A DNA stretch of 64,000 nt. Origin: Trifolium pratense (lineage: Eukaryota > Streptophyta > Magnoliopsida > Fabales > Fabaceae). The position numbers and the translations under genes were made by a program. Below the pieces are notes generated by a model. It saw only the letters and a program-made list of their open reading frames with translations, ran no database searches and was not told the DNA's origin. Positions 55,701 through 64,000 of this stretch are shown here, piece after piece. Location of the stretch: contig NC_060059.1 of NCBI RefSeq assembly GCF_020283565.1, positions 15,135,501 to 15,199,500 of the forward strand, written 5' to 3'. The first letter of the stretch is position 1, and each line of letters opens with the position of its first letter.

Positions 55701-55858
55701 AACACCATTTTATCAGAGATTATGTTCAGAGAGGCATTATAGATATTAAGTTTGTTGATACTAAAAATCAATGGGCTGACATATTTACTAAAGCCTTACC
55801 TGTTGAAAGATTTGATTTTATAAAGAAACATCTGAACATGTTTTCAATCTCTGAATGA
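52703..55858 (+). CDS. Sirevirus Pol (protease, integrase, RT, RNase H)
   Basis: About 1051 codons, open from 52697. Protease WYLDSGCSRHMTG near residue 17; GAG_pre-integrase WIWHKRLDHTNW near 145 with CGSCQKGK; integrase catalytic residues D213, D276 and E311 (DD35E); RT with QMDVKSAFLNG, LYGLKQAPRAWYD and YVDDIIFG (737); RNase H with DADYAGD, STAEAEYISAA, YCDNTAAIHLSKNP and KHIEIKHHFIRD. All key motifs are present. No good ATG at its start: this frame is minus one relative to gag, opening after a TGA at 52694 and overlapping the gag stop by a few bases. It is made either by frameshifting or as a mutated junction. Confidence 0.92.
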   Translation: MFLIQPATQRSIMNHSWYLDSGCSRHMTGDKQLFSKLTMKEGGSVGFGGNQKGKIIGTGTVGNSSLSINDVWLVDGLKHNLLSISQFCDNGYVVVFNKESCTVSKQSDNSIIFKGLRKNNVYKINLSDLNEQKVMCLLTLSEEKWIWHKRLDHTNWRLISKLSKLDLVRGLPKIKYHSNTLCGSCQKGKITKSSFKPKNIVSTSRPLELLHIDLFGPVHTASINGKKYGLVIVDDYSRWTWVKFLRTKDEAYDEFSIFYKQIQNEKGYTILKVRSDHGGEFENEPFENFCEKYGILHEFSSPSPQQNGVVERKNRTLQEMARTMMHETNVAKFLWAEAVNTACYFQNRIYIRSKLNKTAYELFKGRKPDISYFNQFGCTCYILNNKVHLKKFDARGYKGIFIGYSERSKAYRLYISETHTVEETMHVKIDDKEPDQVSELVEGLSRFQVSEDQYSDIPNYLEHSFSEEPLNITVPTDSEQQRIEATAEPAVDESEDDEPPRNTFKYKSSHPEELILGNKDSPMKTRSQLRNEESLVGLISMMEPSKIDEALKDDAWIVAMQEELNQFHRNDVWTLVPKPSHKNIIGTKWVFRNKLNEQGEVVRNKARLVAQGYSQQEGIGYTETFAPVARLEAIRLLLSYAVNHGITLYQMDVKSAFLNGFISEEVYVKQPPGFEEVSNPEHVFKLKKSLYGLKQAPRAWYDRLSNFLLEKGFEKGKVDCTLFRKTTKEDILIIQIYVDDIIFGSTNTSLCKNFSKIMQDEFEMSMMGELKFFLGIQINQKKEGTYVHQSKYTKELLKKFNLDDCKIMNTPMHSTTNMSKSEDEGKVDQKVYRGMIGSLLYLTASRPNILFSVCLCARFQSDPRESHLTAVKRIFRYLKGTTNLGLLYKKSNDYVLNGFCDADYAGDKIERKSTSGNCQFVGENLISWASKRQTTIALSTAEAEYISAAKCCTQLLWLKYQLEDYQVSSHNIPLYCDNTAAIHLSKNPILHSRAKHIEIKHHFIRDYVQRGIIDIKFVDTKNQWADIFTKALPVERFDFIKKHLNMFSISE

Positions 55859-56064
55859 AAATTTTTTTTGGGCAATTAAAGTGTAAGAGGTTATGTATAT
55901 CAGAACTTATGATTCAGAACATCTGAAACACAAGCTCTGAAGTACTTAACTCTGATAGAGAATTTTAAATATCTCAGAGGCTCTGAACTATTTAAGTGGG
56001 AAACGTTTAGTATTCGCTACTGAACAGTTGTCCATTAAAATAGCAGTTACCGAGTAAATTTCTG

Positions 56065-56189
56065 CACGTGGTCTACGTGTGTCAGGTAGTGGGTGGTTAA
56101 TGATGATTTTTGGTATTCAACTTTCTGTCAATTAGCGTAACTTCCCAAATTTGCTATTTTCGTGTTAACTATGTGCATTTAAATAAAAC
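56065..56189 (+). promoter_or_regulatory. Possible internal promoter before the third ORF
   Basis: A G-box CACGTG (56065-56070) and ACGTGT (56075-56080) lie upstream of the TATA-like ATTTAAATAAAAC (56177-56189). A CT-rich, 5'-UTR-like stretch then leads to the ATG at 56307. Spacing is right for a plant promoter; function is inferred. Confidence 0.4.
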
Positions 56190-56306
56190 TTACACAATAC
56201 ACTTGCACACTTCTCACTTTCACAACCTACACTTTCTTTTCTCTCTAAACCTTCAACAAAATTTTCTTTCTCTCTCATTAGTTCCTACCCTTACCCAAAC
56301 TCCATC

Positions 56307-58943
56307 ATGGCTGGTTCTTCATCTTCTTCAACAACAAAGATCCCTCCGTTTATGTTCAGACACCTTCAGATTGTTGGGAACGAGATGGAATTCCCAGAAT
56401 CTCAACTGACGTTACTACCTGAGAAGATGGTCGATTTTGAAAGTCTAAAGGAAAATGGGTATGATGTGAAGCCGTACTTCTCTGCTCAAGGATGGAATAA
56501 GTATTTTGATATGCTGAATGGTCCCATTTATCCAGATCTTTTGAAGAAATTCTGGATGAAAGCAAGAGTATTTACAAAGTTTGAAGCTAAGCAAGAAGAA
56601 CTTGCAGCAATCGAAAGAGATCCTAGTCTGAAAGGAAAAACTAGGAAGGAGATGGGTCTTTTGGAGTTCACTGGTACACAGATTAGGTCTAACATCTGTG
56701 GTATCAATCTTACCTTCTCTCCAATTCACTTCAATGCTTTGTTGGGTTTGGACAACTCTGGTTTGGTGCTGGATGATTTTGAAAAGGATACAAGATTCAG
56801 AGACGAACTTCTGCACAGGATGTGCATTGATATGAAGTTGAAGGGAAAGGTTAAAGGATTGACAGATGAGTGCAGGGTTCTATTCAAGATTATTTTGTCA
56901 ACTATCAGTCCAAGAGTTGGTGGTACTGATACTATTTCATGGCCTCATCGTCATTTAATTTACTTTCTTCTGACTGAAAGGAAAGTAAATCTGGGTAAAT
57001 ATTTCTTTGAGAGGATCTGTGAAGCCATCTTCTCAAGCAAGTCTCAGAGGAAAACAACCATTGTTTATTCTAGACTACTTTCAGATCTTCTCTTCCAAGG
57101 TCACATTGTTCAGAATCTGAAGAAGTTCTATCCAGAACTTATGGCTCAGAAGCTCTCGCCAGAAGTTCTGAATGCAAGCTTCTTAACAAAGATGCACTTA
57201 ATCGACACCAAGCTGGTTCAACCTAAACAAGCATTTAGAGTTAGTCTGGAAGATCGCTTGTATGTGGATGGATATCCAGTAATCTCTGAAATGGATGTTG
57301 AGCACATCATTCAAGATTACCTGAAAGTTCTTAAGGATGAAGGTTATAATGTTGATAGGAGTATGGTCCCTCCAGCTCCTGTAAACATGTATAATCCTAA
57401 GAGGAAACCTAAGAGGAAAGCTGAACAAGTTAAACCAGATCTTCTTGCTCAGAAGAAGGTTAAAGTAGAAGAAGCTGTTGCTGAGCAAAGAACAAAAAGG
57501 AAACATGAAGCTTTGTCTGGAAAAGCTGCTGCAACTTCATCAAAGAAGCCAATTGTTGTTGATGATGAAGAGGAAAGTGAAGAAAGTGACTCCTCTGAAT
57601 CTCAGTCTGATTCAGAAACTGAGTCTGATGAAGAAACTCTGAATCCTAGGATGCATCAGAAACATGTCCCTGATCCTAAAGGTAAATCTCCTCAGTACAT
57701 CTTTAATGAAGCTGAAATTGGAATAGGGTTTACCAAACCACTTAGAACTATTCTTCCTGACATTTCACCTTCTGATAACCCTCTTTCTGAACTAGAAAAA
57801 CACCTGAGCCCTGACCCCCTCAATAATCAGCCTCTCACTCATGAAACCCACAAATCTTCCTCATCTCCTAAACCAAAATCACCTCTACCTCAACCTCAAC
57901 CACAAAAACAATCACCTGACATTCCACCATCTGAACCTCAACCAGATATTCCAACTGCTGAACAAACATCTCCCACCAAACAACTCTCTCCACATAAATC
58001 TCCTGATCCAACCCCTGAACACAAATCTCCTGAACCATCACCTGAACACATTTATCCTGAATCAACATCTGACATCTCTTCCTCTGAATCAACCCCTGAA
58101 CCTAATCCTAATCCACGCATTCATACTTGTGCCCCTAACACTTCAGAAGCAGAAGTTGTTATCATTGACAACCCTGCTAATGAACCAACAAAACTCTCTA
58201 CCATTCCCAATATCTCACCCTCATCCTCTGACCCTTTTGGTAACCTCTCCAATCAGCTGTATGATGATTTACTTAGGTTATCCCATATTCAGGACAAGTT
58301 TTTGGTGTGTCCCTCTGATGTGGATCTGGAGGTGTCACTAATCAAAGCTAGGATCTGCAATGCTCTGGATGCAATGGGTGATGAAATCAAGACCGTGATT
58401 GGGAAACGGGATTTGGATTTGGTACATCTGCTGAAGGTCAGCTTAGCAAGAGCTAGTTTGAAACGACTGATTGGGTTTAATCATGAAGAGCATGAGCGTG
58501 CTAAGCTTGCTGCTATTGCTGCTACTGCAAGGCATATGTCTGCTTTTAAGGAATGCTGGGTGGATTCTAAGCTTTTCAAGAGTCTTGAGGATCAAAGGAT
58601 TGAGAATGAACGTCTAGCTGAAGCTGCTGCAAGACTTGCTGAAGAAATCCCTGAGCTGAACCAAGAGGATGATCAAGATGCTGATATTCTGATGATTGAT
58701 TATCCAGAGGAAGGTGAACCCTCCTCTGATAAAGGCAAGGCACCTTTGGTTGAAGATCAAGCACCTGTGGTTGTTGATCAGCTGCAGATTTTTCAAGAAG
58801 CTCTGAGGGAACAACAAGAAGGTTTGGAAAGGCAAAGGACAGCTCACCTCAATTTGGAATCTAAAGTGGATGGTCTTGTTTCCAACGTGGGGTCTCTGAA
58901 TGACAAATTTGACCAGCTCTTAGCCTTTCTCAAGAAACCTTAG
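56307..58943 (+). CDS. Sirevirus third ORF, envelope-like / plant transposon protein
   Basis: 878 aa from the ATG at 56307. Residues about 10-330 form a globular part of the type often annotated as putative plant transposon protein or envelope-like (FRHLQIVGNEMEFP, FTGTQIRSNICGINLTFSP, ISWPHRHLIYFLLTERK). A basic NLS-like PKRKPKRKAEQ is near 363-375. A long acidic then Pro/Ser-rich region (about 420-640) follows, with repeated PSPEH/PTPEHKSPE units. The C-terminus has helices with strong coiled-coil character (ALREQQEGLERQRTAHL and SKVDGLVSNV). I see no signal peptide or membrane-spanning segment, so an envelope function is not supported by the sequence. Separated from pol by 448 bp. Confidence 0.8.
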   Translation: MAGSSSSSTTKIPPFMFRHLQIVGNEMEFPESQLTLLPEKMVDFESLKENGYDVKPYFSAQGWNKYFDMLNGPIYPDLLKKFWMKARVFTKFEAKQEELAAIERDPSLKGKTRKEMGLLEFTGTQIRSNICGINLTFSPIHFNALLGLDNSGLVLDDFEKDTRFRDELLHRMCIDMKLKGKVKGLTDECRVLFKIILSTISPRVGGTDTISWPHRHLIYFLLTERKVNLGKYFFERICEAIFSSKSQRKTTIVYSRLLSDLLFQGHIVQNLKKFYPELMAQKLSPEVLNASFLTKMHLIDTKLVQPKQAFRVSLEDRLYVDGYPVISEMDVEHIIQDYLKVLKDEGYNVDRSMVPPAPVNMYNPKRKPKRKAEQVKPDLLAQKKVKVEEAVAEQRTKRKHEALSGKAAATSSKKPIVVDDEEESEESDSSESQSDSETESDEETLNPRMHQKHVPDPKGKSPQYIFNEAEIGIGFTKPLRTILPDISPSDNPLSELEKHLSPDPLNNQPLTHETHKSSSSPKPKSPLPQPQPQKQSPDIPPSEPQPDIPTAEQTSPTKQLSPHKSPDPTPEHKSPEPSPEHIYPESTSDISSSESTPEPNPNPRIHTCAPNTSEAEVVIIDNPANEPTKLSTIPNISPSSSDPFGNLSNQLYDDLLRLSHIQDKFLVCPSDVDLEVSLIKARICNALDAMGDEIKTVIGKRDLDLVHLLKVSLARASLKRLIGFNHEEHERAKLAAIAATARHMSAFKECWVDSKLFKSLEDQRIENERLAEAAARLAEEIPELNQEDDQDADILMIDYPEEGEPSSDKGKAPLVEDQAPVVVDQLQIFQEALREQQEGLERQRTAHLNLESKVDGLVSNVGSLNDKFDQLLAFLKKP

Positions 58944-59200
58944 GATTCTTTGCACTTTATGTCTTTCATGATATTTATATTCTGAACTTGATATTCATAT
59001 TTTTTTTTACTTTATTTTTATATTGTCTGAACAATTTTTATTTTGCTTTTAACTTAGTTATGTGGTTTGTTATTTTTTTTGTGTGCTAATTTTCTTTGAT
59101 AAACAAGAACATAAGAACACAAGATGAATTTAAAAGAAAATTTTTATTAATGATCTAACAATGTTGAGTACATTGGTAAAAAGAAAAAGACGACCTAATC

Positions 59201-59506
59201 CTAGTCAGATGGATAATACTCAGAAGAAATCTCAGATTTCTCCTCAGCATCCTCTGATGAAATTTCTATGGGATCTGGGTTCTGCTCTTCTTCTTCTTCT
59301 TGTTCTTCTTCTGGAACATAGCCAGCCAAGAACTCAACATAGTCAGCATCATCTTCATTTTCTTCAGCTTCAGAATCTGATGAAATGATTATAATCTCAG
59401 CATCTTGTGGTTTCTTGTCGTCTTCTTTATCTTTCTCATCTTTTTCGCGTTTTTCTTCTTCTTTCTTTCTCCGAAACTCTGCAATACGTGAACTAAACCT
59501 TCTCAT
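59201..59506 (-). CDS. Antisense acidic ORF with SUMO-interaction-like motifs
   Basis: 101 aa on the minus strand, ATG at 59506, between the third ORF and the 3' LTR. The N-terminus is basic/charged (RRFSSRIAEFRRKKEEEKRE, residues 2-21). Then comes EIIIISSDSEAEE near 37-49, which fits a SUMO-interacting motif (four hydrophobics followed by SDSE acids), and a run of Glu, with IEISSEDAEE near 77-86 as a second possible motif. A minus-strand TATAAAA at 59585-59579 lies about 75 bp upstream. Antisense extra ORFs are known in several plant LTR retrotransposons; the function of this one is unknown. Confidence 0.5.
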   Translation of the reverse strand: MRRFSSRIAEFRRKKEEEKREKDEKDKEDDKKPQDAEIIIISSDSEAEENEDDADYVEFLAGYVPEEEQEEEEEQNPDPIEISSEDAEEKSEISSEYYPSD

Positions 59507-59578
59507 TCTTCTTGATCTTTCTTGATATACTCGTTTATTATTGTTTTTATGTGAAGAAGGTATGTTAACTCGTTCACC

Positions 59579-59585
59579 TTTTATA
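59579..59585 (-). promoter_or_regulatory. TATA-like box for the antisense ORF
   Basis: Read on the minus strand: GTTTATAAAAGGTG, about 75 bp before the antisense ATG. A start of transcription near 59550 would leave a leader of about 45 nt. Confidence 0.35.
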
Positions 59586-59698
59586 AACTTTTTAGCGCGT
59601 TGTTTTTTGTTTTTGAAATAAATTCACCTTTGTAACAACCACTCTTCTTCTTTGACTGTCTTGGTTATCTAAATTTTTTTTTACTTTTTGATAATGAC

Positions 59699-60166
59699 AA
59701 AAGGGGGAGTAGTTACGCATTAATTGATAAGTGATAAGTTTCAAAGCTGAAACCACGCTCTCGTTTTTATCTATTAAGCTTACGCTTTTATCCATTAAGT
59801 TAAAAGTTGTTACTTTTAAGTTGTTTTTCATATTTCAGTGTGGAGACTAAGTTAGTTGAAACTGAAATAAATTTCATAAGTAAGGATAAGTTAAGAGTGC
59901 AATTTTAACTTAGCCTTATGAGACTTAGGGGGAGAGCTTGCAAACCTCTCACTCTGAAGAAAGATATGAAATTTGTTTTATTCCAAATTATCTTAATCTT
60001 ATACTAAATTAAAATGTCATGGATAAAACTTAAAGCTCAGGCTTTAAGGAGTATCAATCTTAGGGGGAGCTTGCAAACCTCATAAACCTAAGAGAAACAT
60101 GATAAGTTAATTTAACAACAATTGTCAATTAATACTTATGTTTGTCATCATCAAAAAGGGGGAGAT
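59699..60166 (+). promoter_or_regulatory. Repeated polypurine tracts of Sirevirus
   Basis: The functional-looking tract AAAAAGGGGGAGAT (60153-60166) directly precedes the 3' LTR. Similar tracts are at 59699-59710 (AAAAGGGGGAGT), 59937-59946 (AGGGGGAGAG) and 60062-60069 (AGGGGGAG). Multiple upstream polypurine tracts are characteristic of Sireviruses. Confidence 0.75.
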
Positions 60167-61219
60167 TGTTGGAACAAAATTGATTTAAAAATGTTTGCCC
60201 CTAAATCTATTAAAGTTTTGATGATAACAAAGTATTAATAAACAATTGGAAGGACTAAAAATTTAATTTAAGTGTGCAGGACTTAGATTCAATTAAGCTC
60301 TGATTGAAGATCAGAAGATAAGGACTTCAGAAGTTTGTAAGCACTCAGAAGATCGTATAACTCAGAAGTTGTACTTCTCAGACGATGAAGTCTTCAGAAC
60401 TTCTTAAGGTCTTAGCTTCATCAAACTCTGATGATCTTCTTGAAGTTTGTAAAGATTCTCTTTTGCAAGTCAACTCTTCTACCAATGAAGAAAATGACCT
60501 TTCAAGCCTGATCAGAACAGCTAATCTCTTTCTGTCTGTTCTCTTTTGAGAACGTGGGTCATCAGTTGTGTTAGCTGAATAAGGAAAGTCTTCTCTGCAG
60601 TAGTCAAAGTACCTGAAACTCTTACTTAGTTTTGGATACAACCAAACTGTATCAAGACAGGCTGCTTGAAGACAAAAGGTTATCTACTTCAACGGTCATC
60701 TTTGCAACGACTCTTTCCTAGTCGTATATATACTAAAGGAATCAGTTGTAATTATAATTATCAAGGATTATTATCACGCACGAACAAACTCTGAATTCCT
60801 CATACAAAGCTCTGAACCTCTGAACTGTGTTGTTGCACATTTAGTTCAAATATTTAGTATTTGTTCTTCTAGGTTCTGACTAAGAGTTGTTGTATACTTT
60901 CCATTACTTTATTATATCTAGTACTTGAGGTAACTTAAGCTTGTGTGCTTAAGTGTGAAGTCTTAAGCTTGTGTGCTTGAGCATTGTTGAGAAGTCTCTT
61001 GCTTGTGTGCTTGAGCAATTGTAATCTTGTGTGTTTATAGTGAAATCCCTTGGAAGTGCAAGGGGACTGGACTACTCTCGTTTTGTGAGAGGAACCAGTA
61101 TAAATTGCTTGTGTGATCTCTCTCTCTCTCTCAACTTGTTTTATTGTGTTATTTATCCGCTGCTGTTGTAGTTAAGTTAAGAACTTGAAAAAGTTTTAAA
61201 CTTGACTAAAACACAATTC

Positions 61220-61256
<37 letters not shown>

Positions 61257-61278
61257 TTCTTGTGTTTTCACACCTTCA
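60167..61278 (+). repeat. 3' LTR of Sirevirus
   Basis: 1112 bp, about 99.3% identical to the 5' LTR by eye outside two simple-repeat expansions. Carries a run of 35 C at 61222-61256 where the 5' LTR has 7, and four extra bases in the CT repeat near 61115. Confidence 0.92.
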
Positions 61279-61326
61279 CTACCTATCCAAATAACATGGA
61301 AGAACATCAAAATGTTTTAAATGCTA
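61279..61326 (+). CDS. LINE ORF2, short middle segment
   Basis: Starts with the CTACC duplication. The 43 bases from 61284 continue the ORF2 frame (YPNNMEEHQNVLNA) up to the TA target of the Stowaway element. It is not expressed as a unit by itself. Confidence 0.85.
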
Positions 61327-61614
61327 CTCCCTCCGGTCCTTATTATAAGGAACAATTTGGAAAAAACACACATACCAAGAAATCTTATCTTTCTTAATAA
61401 AAATTCTAAAATTTTACAATCTATTCCAAAACTAACCTTGGTGTATTAATTTATCCTTAGGGAATATATCACTCTAATTAATGCATAACTTTGGAATGAA
61501 TACAATTTAATAAGGGTAAAAATGGAATTGTAAGAATAAATTTAATGATTGTTTCTTATAAAAAGGACCAAATTTTTTTTCCAAATTGTTCCTTATAAAA
61601 AGGACCGGAGGGAG
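61327..61614. mobile_element. Stowaway MITE inside LINE ORF2
   Basis: 288 bp with TIRs of about 40 bp (CTCCCTCCGGTCCTTATTAT / its near-complement at the right end), flanked by TA (61325-61326 and 61615-61616). Near-perfect termini and precise target duplication indicate a young insertion. Confidence 0.92.
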
Positions 61615-63435
61615 TATAATTCAGTTTGATGAATGCAAGAAAGCCCTTTTTGATATGGGGCCTCTGAAATCACCTGGGGAAGATGGATATCCTGCTCTCT
61701 TTTTTCAACAAAATTGGGACATTATTGCTGACTCTCTTTTTCAATATGTTAACCAGGTTTGGCGTAATCCTTCTCTCATCTCTTCTATCAATAATACTTT
61801 ACTTGTGTTAATTCCTAAAGTTGACAGACCTGAATTTGTTTCTCAATTTCGTCCTATAGCTTTGTGTAATGTTGTCTACAAAATTATCACTAAGGTTATT
61901 GTGAATAGAATTAAGCCTGTGTTGGATGGGATCATATCTCCCTATCAATCTAGTTTCATCCCAGGGCGCACTATACATCATAATATCATAGTGGCACAGG
62001 AAATGGTGCATTCTATGGCTAGGATGAAAGGTAGTAAAATGTTTATGTCCATTAAAATTGATCTTGAAAAAGCTTATGATCGTCTAAATTGGAAATTTGT
62101 GGAAAATTGTCTGAATGAATGTAAGTTTCCGCCTAACCTCATTAACATTATTCAACATTGTATTTCTTCCCCCTCTTTTAAAATTTTATGGAATGGTGAG
62201 AAAACAGATATGTTTACTCCTTCGAGAGGCATTAGACAAGGAGACCCTCTGTCTCCTTACCTTTTCGTCATTTGTATGGAACGACTGTCTCATATTATAG
62301 CTGATCAGGTGGATGCCCAGTATTGGAAACCAATGCGTGCAGGTAGGTATGGCCCTCAAATATCTCATCTTCTTTTTGCTGATGATCTTCTTTTGTTTGC
62401 AGAGGCTTCTATCGAGCAAGCACATTGTATTATGCATTGCCTCGATATTTTTTGTCAAGCTTCTGGACAAAAAATCAATAGTCAAAAAACAGAAATCTAC
62501 TTCTCTAAAAATGTCGATCAACAGGTCAGGGAGGACATTTTACATCACACGGGTTATAAACAAATCAATAACATGGACAGGTATTTGGGGGCAAATATTA
62601 GTCCAGGCAGAGCTTCTAGGGGAAAGTTTAATAACATCATTGACAAAATACAAAACAAGTTGAGTGGATGGAAGCAACAATGTTTGAGCTTTGCAGGCAG
62701 ACTTACTCTATCTAAATCAGTTTTGAGCTCTATACCATACTATCATATGCAGTATGCCAAGCTCCCAAAAAACCTCTGTAATGAGATGGAAAAAATTCAA
62801 AGGAGTTTTTTATGGGGAGATACTGACCAATCTCGTAAACCCCATCTAGTTGGATGGGACATTTGTTGTCTCCCAAAGAATGAGGGTGGTCTAGGCATTA
62901 AGAGACCTCAACATATAAATGACGCTTTTCTTATGAAAATGCTTTGGAATCTGATCAACAAACCAGATGACCTTTGGTGTAAGGTTCTTTATAATAAGTA
63001 TGGAAGAAATAAGGACTTGAGAGTAACAATAAGCTCTCAACCCTATGACTCTCCTTTGTGGAAAGCTTTGACAGGTATTTGGGAAAAATTCCAGCAGAAT
63101 ATTGTGTGGCAGTTGGGAGATGGAAACAATATCAACTTTTGGCTGGATAAATGGACCCCGAGTGGAACTTCTTTGCTCTCTGTTACTAATCAAATTATTA
63201 TTGACACGACTCTTTCTGTGAGGGATGTGCTTACCCCCTCAGGAGAGTGGGATTTTGATTTCCTTACTTCTAATTTACCATCTAATTTTTCTTTTCAGGT
63301 TCTTGCTATCCCAGCACCTATGGACATAGACGGGAAAGACACAATTGGTTGGGGAGGGACCAACACTAGGAATTTCACAGTTAAAAGTGCTTATGAGAAT
63401 CAAAACATTAGAGCTCAACCTATTGAGGGAGATTG
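61615..63435 (+). CDS. LINE ORF2, reverse transcriptase part
   Basis: The frame continues from the middle segment at IIQFDECKKALFDMGPLKSP. RT motifs follow in order: DGYPALFFQQNWD; VLIPKV and FRPIALCNVVYKIITKVIVN; PYQSSFIPGR; IDLEKAYDRLNW; IRQGDPLSPYLFVICME; the catalytic LLFADDLLLF (near 62368-62400); KTEIYFSKN; the thumb region YLGANISPGR; and WGDTDQSRKPHLVGWD. The sequence ends at PIEGD, where an LTR element interrupts it; the C-terminal zinc-knuckle/zf-RVT part is off-window. All RT motifs look intact. The first methionine codons in this stretch are not biological starts. Confidence 0.9.
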
Positions 63436-64000
63436 TGTAACGACCCATTTTTCGTATTCGTATATTTTATTAAATGTTATTTTATTTATTAATTGGCTTT
63501 TATTATTTTAGTGAGCGACGAATAATTATTTAGCCGATCGTAAGTTATTAGGCGCGAGAACCTTGTTTTGGGCTTAAAGGGGCGTGAGAGGCATGGGCCT
63601 AAGCCATTTGGGCTTGGTTCATGACAAATGAGAAGTAGTATAAGTAGCAATTTCAACCTTGAATAGTATCATAACTTCATTTCTTTGAGTTTGAGTGAGT
63701 AGAAGCAAGATAGAGCAAGAGCTAGGGTTTTGGCTAAGAGAAAGCTTGAGCAAGAGAAGGCTTGAATCATCATCTTTGCTTAAGGTAAGAGATTAGAATT
63801 CATGATTCTTGAGTGGTAAGGAGAGGGGAGATTGTCTATGTCTCCGTTCCCGAACTCTCCCACTCAATTTCTTTTAGATTTTGATTAAGCTTTTGTATGT
63901 GAGTATGATGTTCTTCATCATCACTTTGTATGTGTTAATCACTAGCTTGATTCCATGATAAATATGTATGTGTTTGGATCATTTTTGGAAAGTTTATGAA
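63436..64000 (+). mobile_element. Start of an LTR retrotransposon (partial 5' LTR)
   Basis: The LINE frame ends abruptly at GATTG and TGTAACGACCCATTTTTCG begins, a TG-start typical of an LTR. The region is AT-rich, then has TGGGCCTAAGCC-type motifs and a purine-rich GAGTAGAAGCAAGATAGAGC block like an LTR leader. The other end is outside the window. GATTG (63431-63435) should reappear after the element. Confidence 0.6.

Larger units (their letters stand above)
49148..61278 (+). mobile_element. Sirevirus (SIRE/Maximus-like Ty1/copia), full length
   Basis: 12.1 kb with LTRs at 49148-50227 (1080 bp) and 60167-61278 (1112 bp), flanked by the 5-bp duplication CTACC (49143-49147, 61279-61283). The length difference is explained by a poly-C expansion (28) and CT repeats (4). 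I counted about seven substitutions between LTRs (about 0.65%), which at a commonly used plant rate of 1.3e-8 per site per year is roughly 0.25 million years. Sirevirus traits: a long gag, YVDDIIFG in RT, an additional envelope-like ORF, and several polypurine tracts before the 3' LTR. Confidence 0.93.
46262..63435 (+). mobile_element. L1-type LINE, interrupted by three younger elements
   Basis: Pieces are 46262-49147, 61279-61326 and 61615-63435. The first 21 bp before the ORF1 ATG are probably a shortened 5' UTR. ORF1 and ORF2 are in L1 order with a 48-bp gap. The ORF2 reading frame is maintained from 47897 to 49147, through 61284-61326 and on to 63435. A Sirevirus with CTACC duplication, a Stowaway with TA duplication, and a new LTR element at 63436 split it. 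The RNase H/zinc-finger end and the poly-A are not in the window. Confidence 0.9.

Noticed and set aside
57841..58341. 166-codon plus-strand frame inside the third Sirevirus ORF
   Set aside because: Asn/Leu/His-rich shadow of the Pro/Ser-rich repeat region in another frame.
1..64000. CRISPR arrays, bacterial operons or riboswitches
   Set aside because: No spaced repeat array or bacterial gene organisation; the spliced genes and retroelements are plant nuclear type.

Overview
The window is plant nuclear DNA. It is AT-rich and intron-bearing, with the full range of plant transposon classes. The F-box/PP2 genes, the repeat families (GTACC-rich hAT-like elements, a tRNA-derived SINE, Stowaway and Tourist MITEs) and the Sirevirus type suggest a legume of the Medicago/Trifolium kind. 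That placement is inference from family resemblance; no database search was possible.

The host genes are one tandem cluster of six plus-strand copies of an F-box / phloem-protein-2 (PP2-B10-like, Nictaba-related lectin) gene. Copies 1 (5156-7699), 2 (17453-21212), 4 (27238-29579) and 5 (38319-39551) look intact. Each has three exons of about 270, 119-122 and 421-472 bp, giving 269-286 aa. Copy 3 (24556-26478) is a pseudogene. Copy 6 (43939-46261) has intact exons, but a LINE has entered exactly at its stop codon. Such proteins are expected to be substrate receptors of SCF ubiquitin ligases, with the lectin-like half binding the target. Copies 3-6 share a promoter with TATAAATA about 50 bp before the ATG and a conserved 19-nt leader.

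Region by region: 1-5100 holds a 750-bp hairpin repeat, a Helitron end and nested MITEs. 8182-9153 is a MULE-like element. 9594-14284 is a complete Ty1/copia element with identical 213-bp LTRs and an ATAGC duplication, but one frame break in gag. 15375-16638 is a hAT-like element with a GC-rich island. 21.3-24.5 kb holds Tourist-like and GTACC-rich elements. 30-37.4 kb holds CACTA, RNase H and 5'-truncated copia relics. 40-43.8 kb is a mosaic of nested MITEs with a SINE.

46262-64000 is the most striking part. A LINE (ORF1, ORF2) joined to F-box copy 6 is interrupted in ORF2 by a 12.1-kb Sirevirus (49148-61278, target duplication CTACC), then by a 288-bp Stowaway (61327-61614, TA), then by the start of another LTR element (63436). 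The LINE reading frame continues unbroken across the first two insertions, so they are recent. The Sirevirus has gag, pol, an envelope-like third ORF and an antisense acidic ORF with SUMO-interaction-like motifs.
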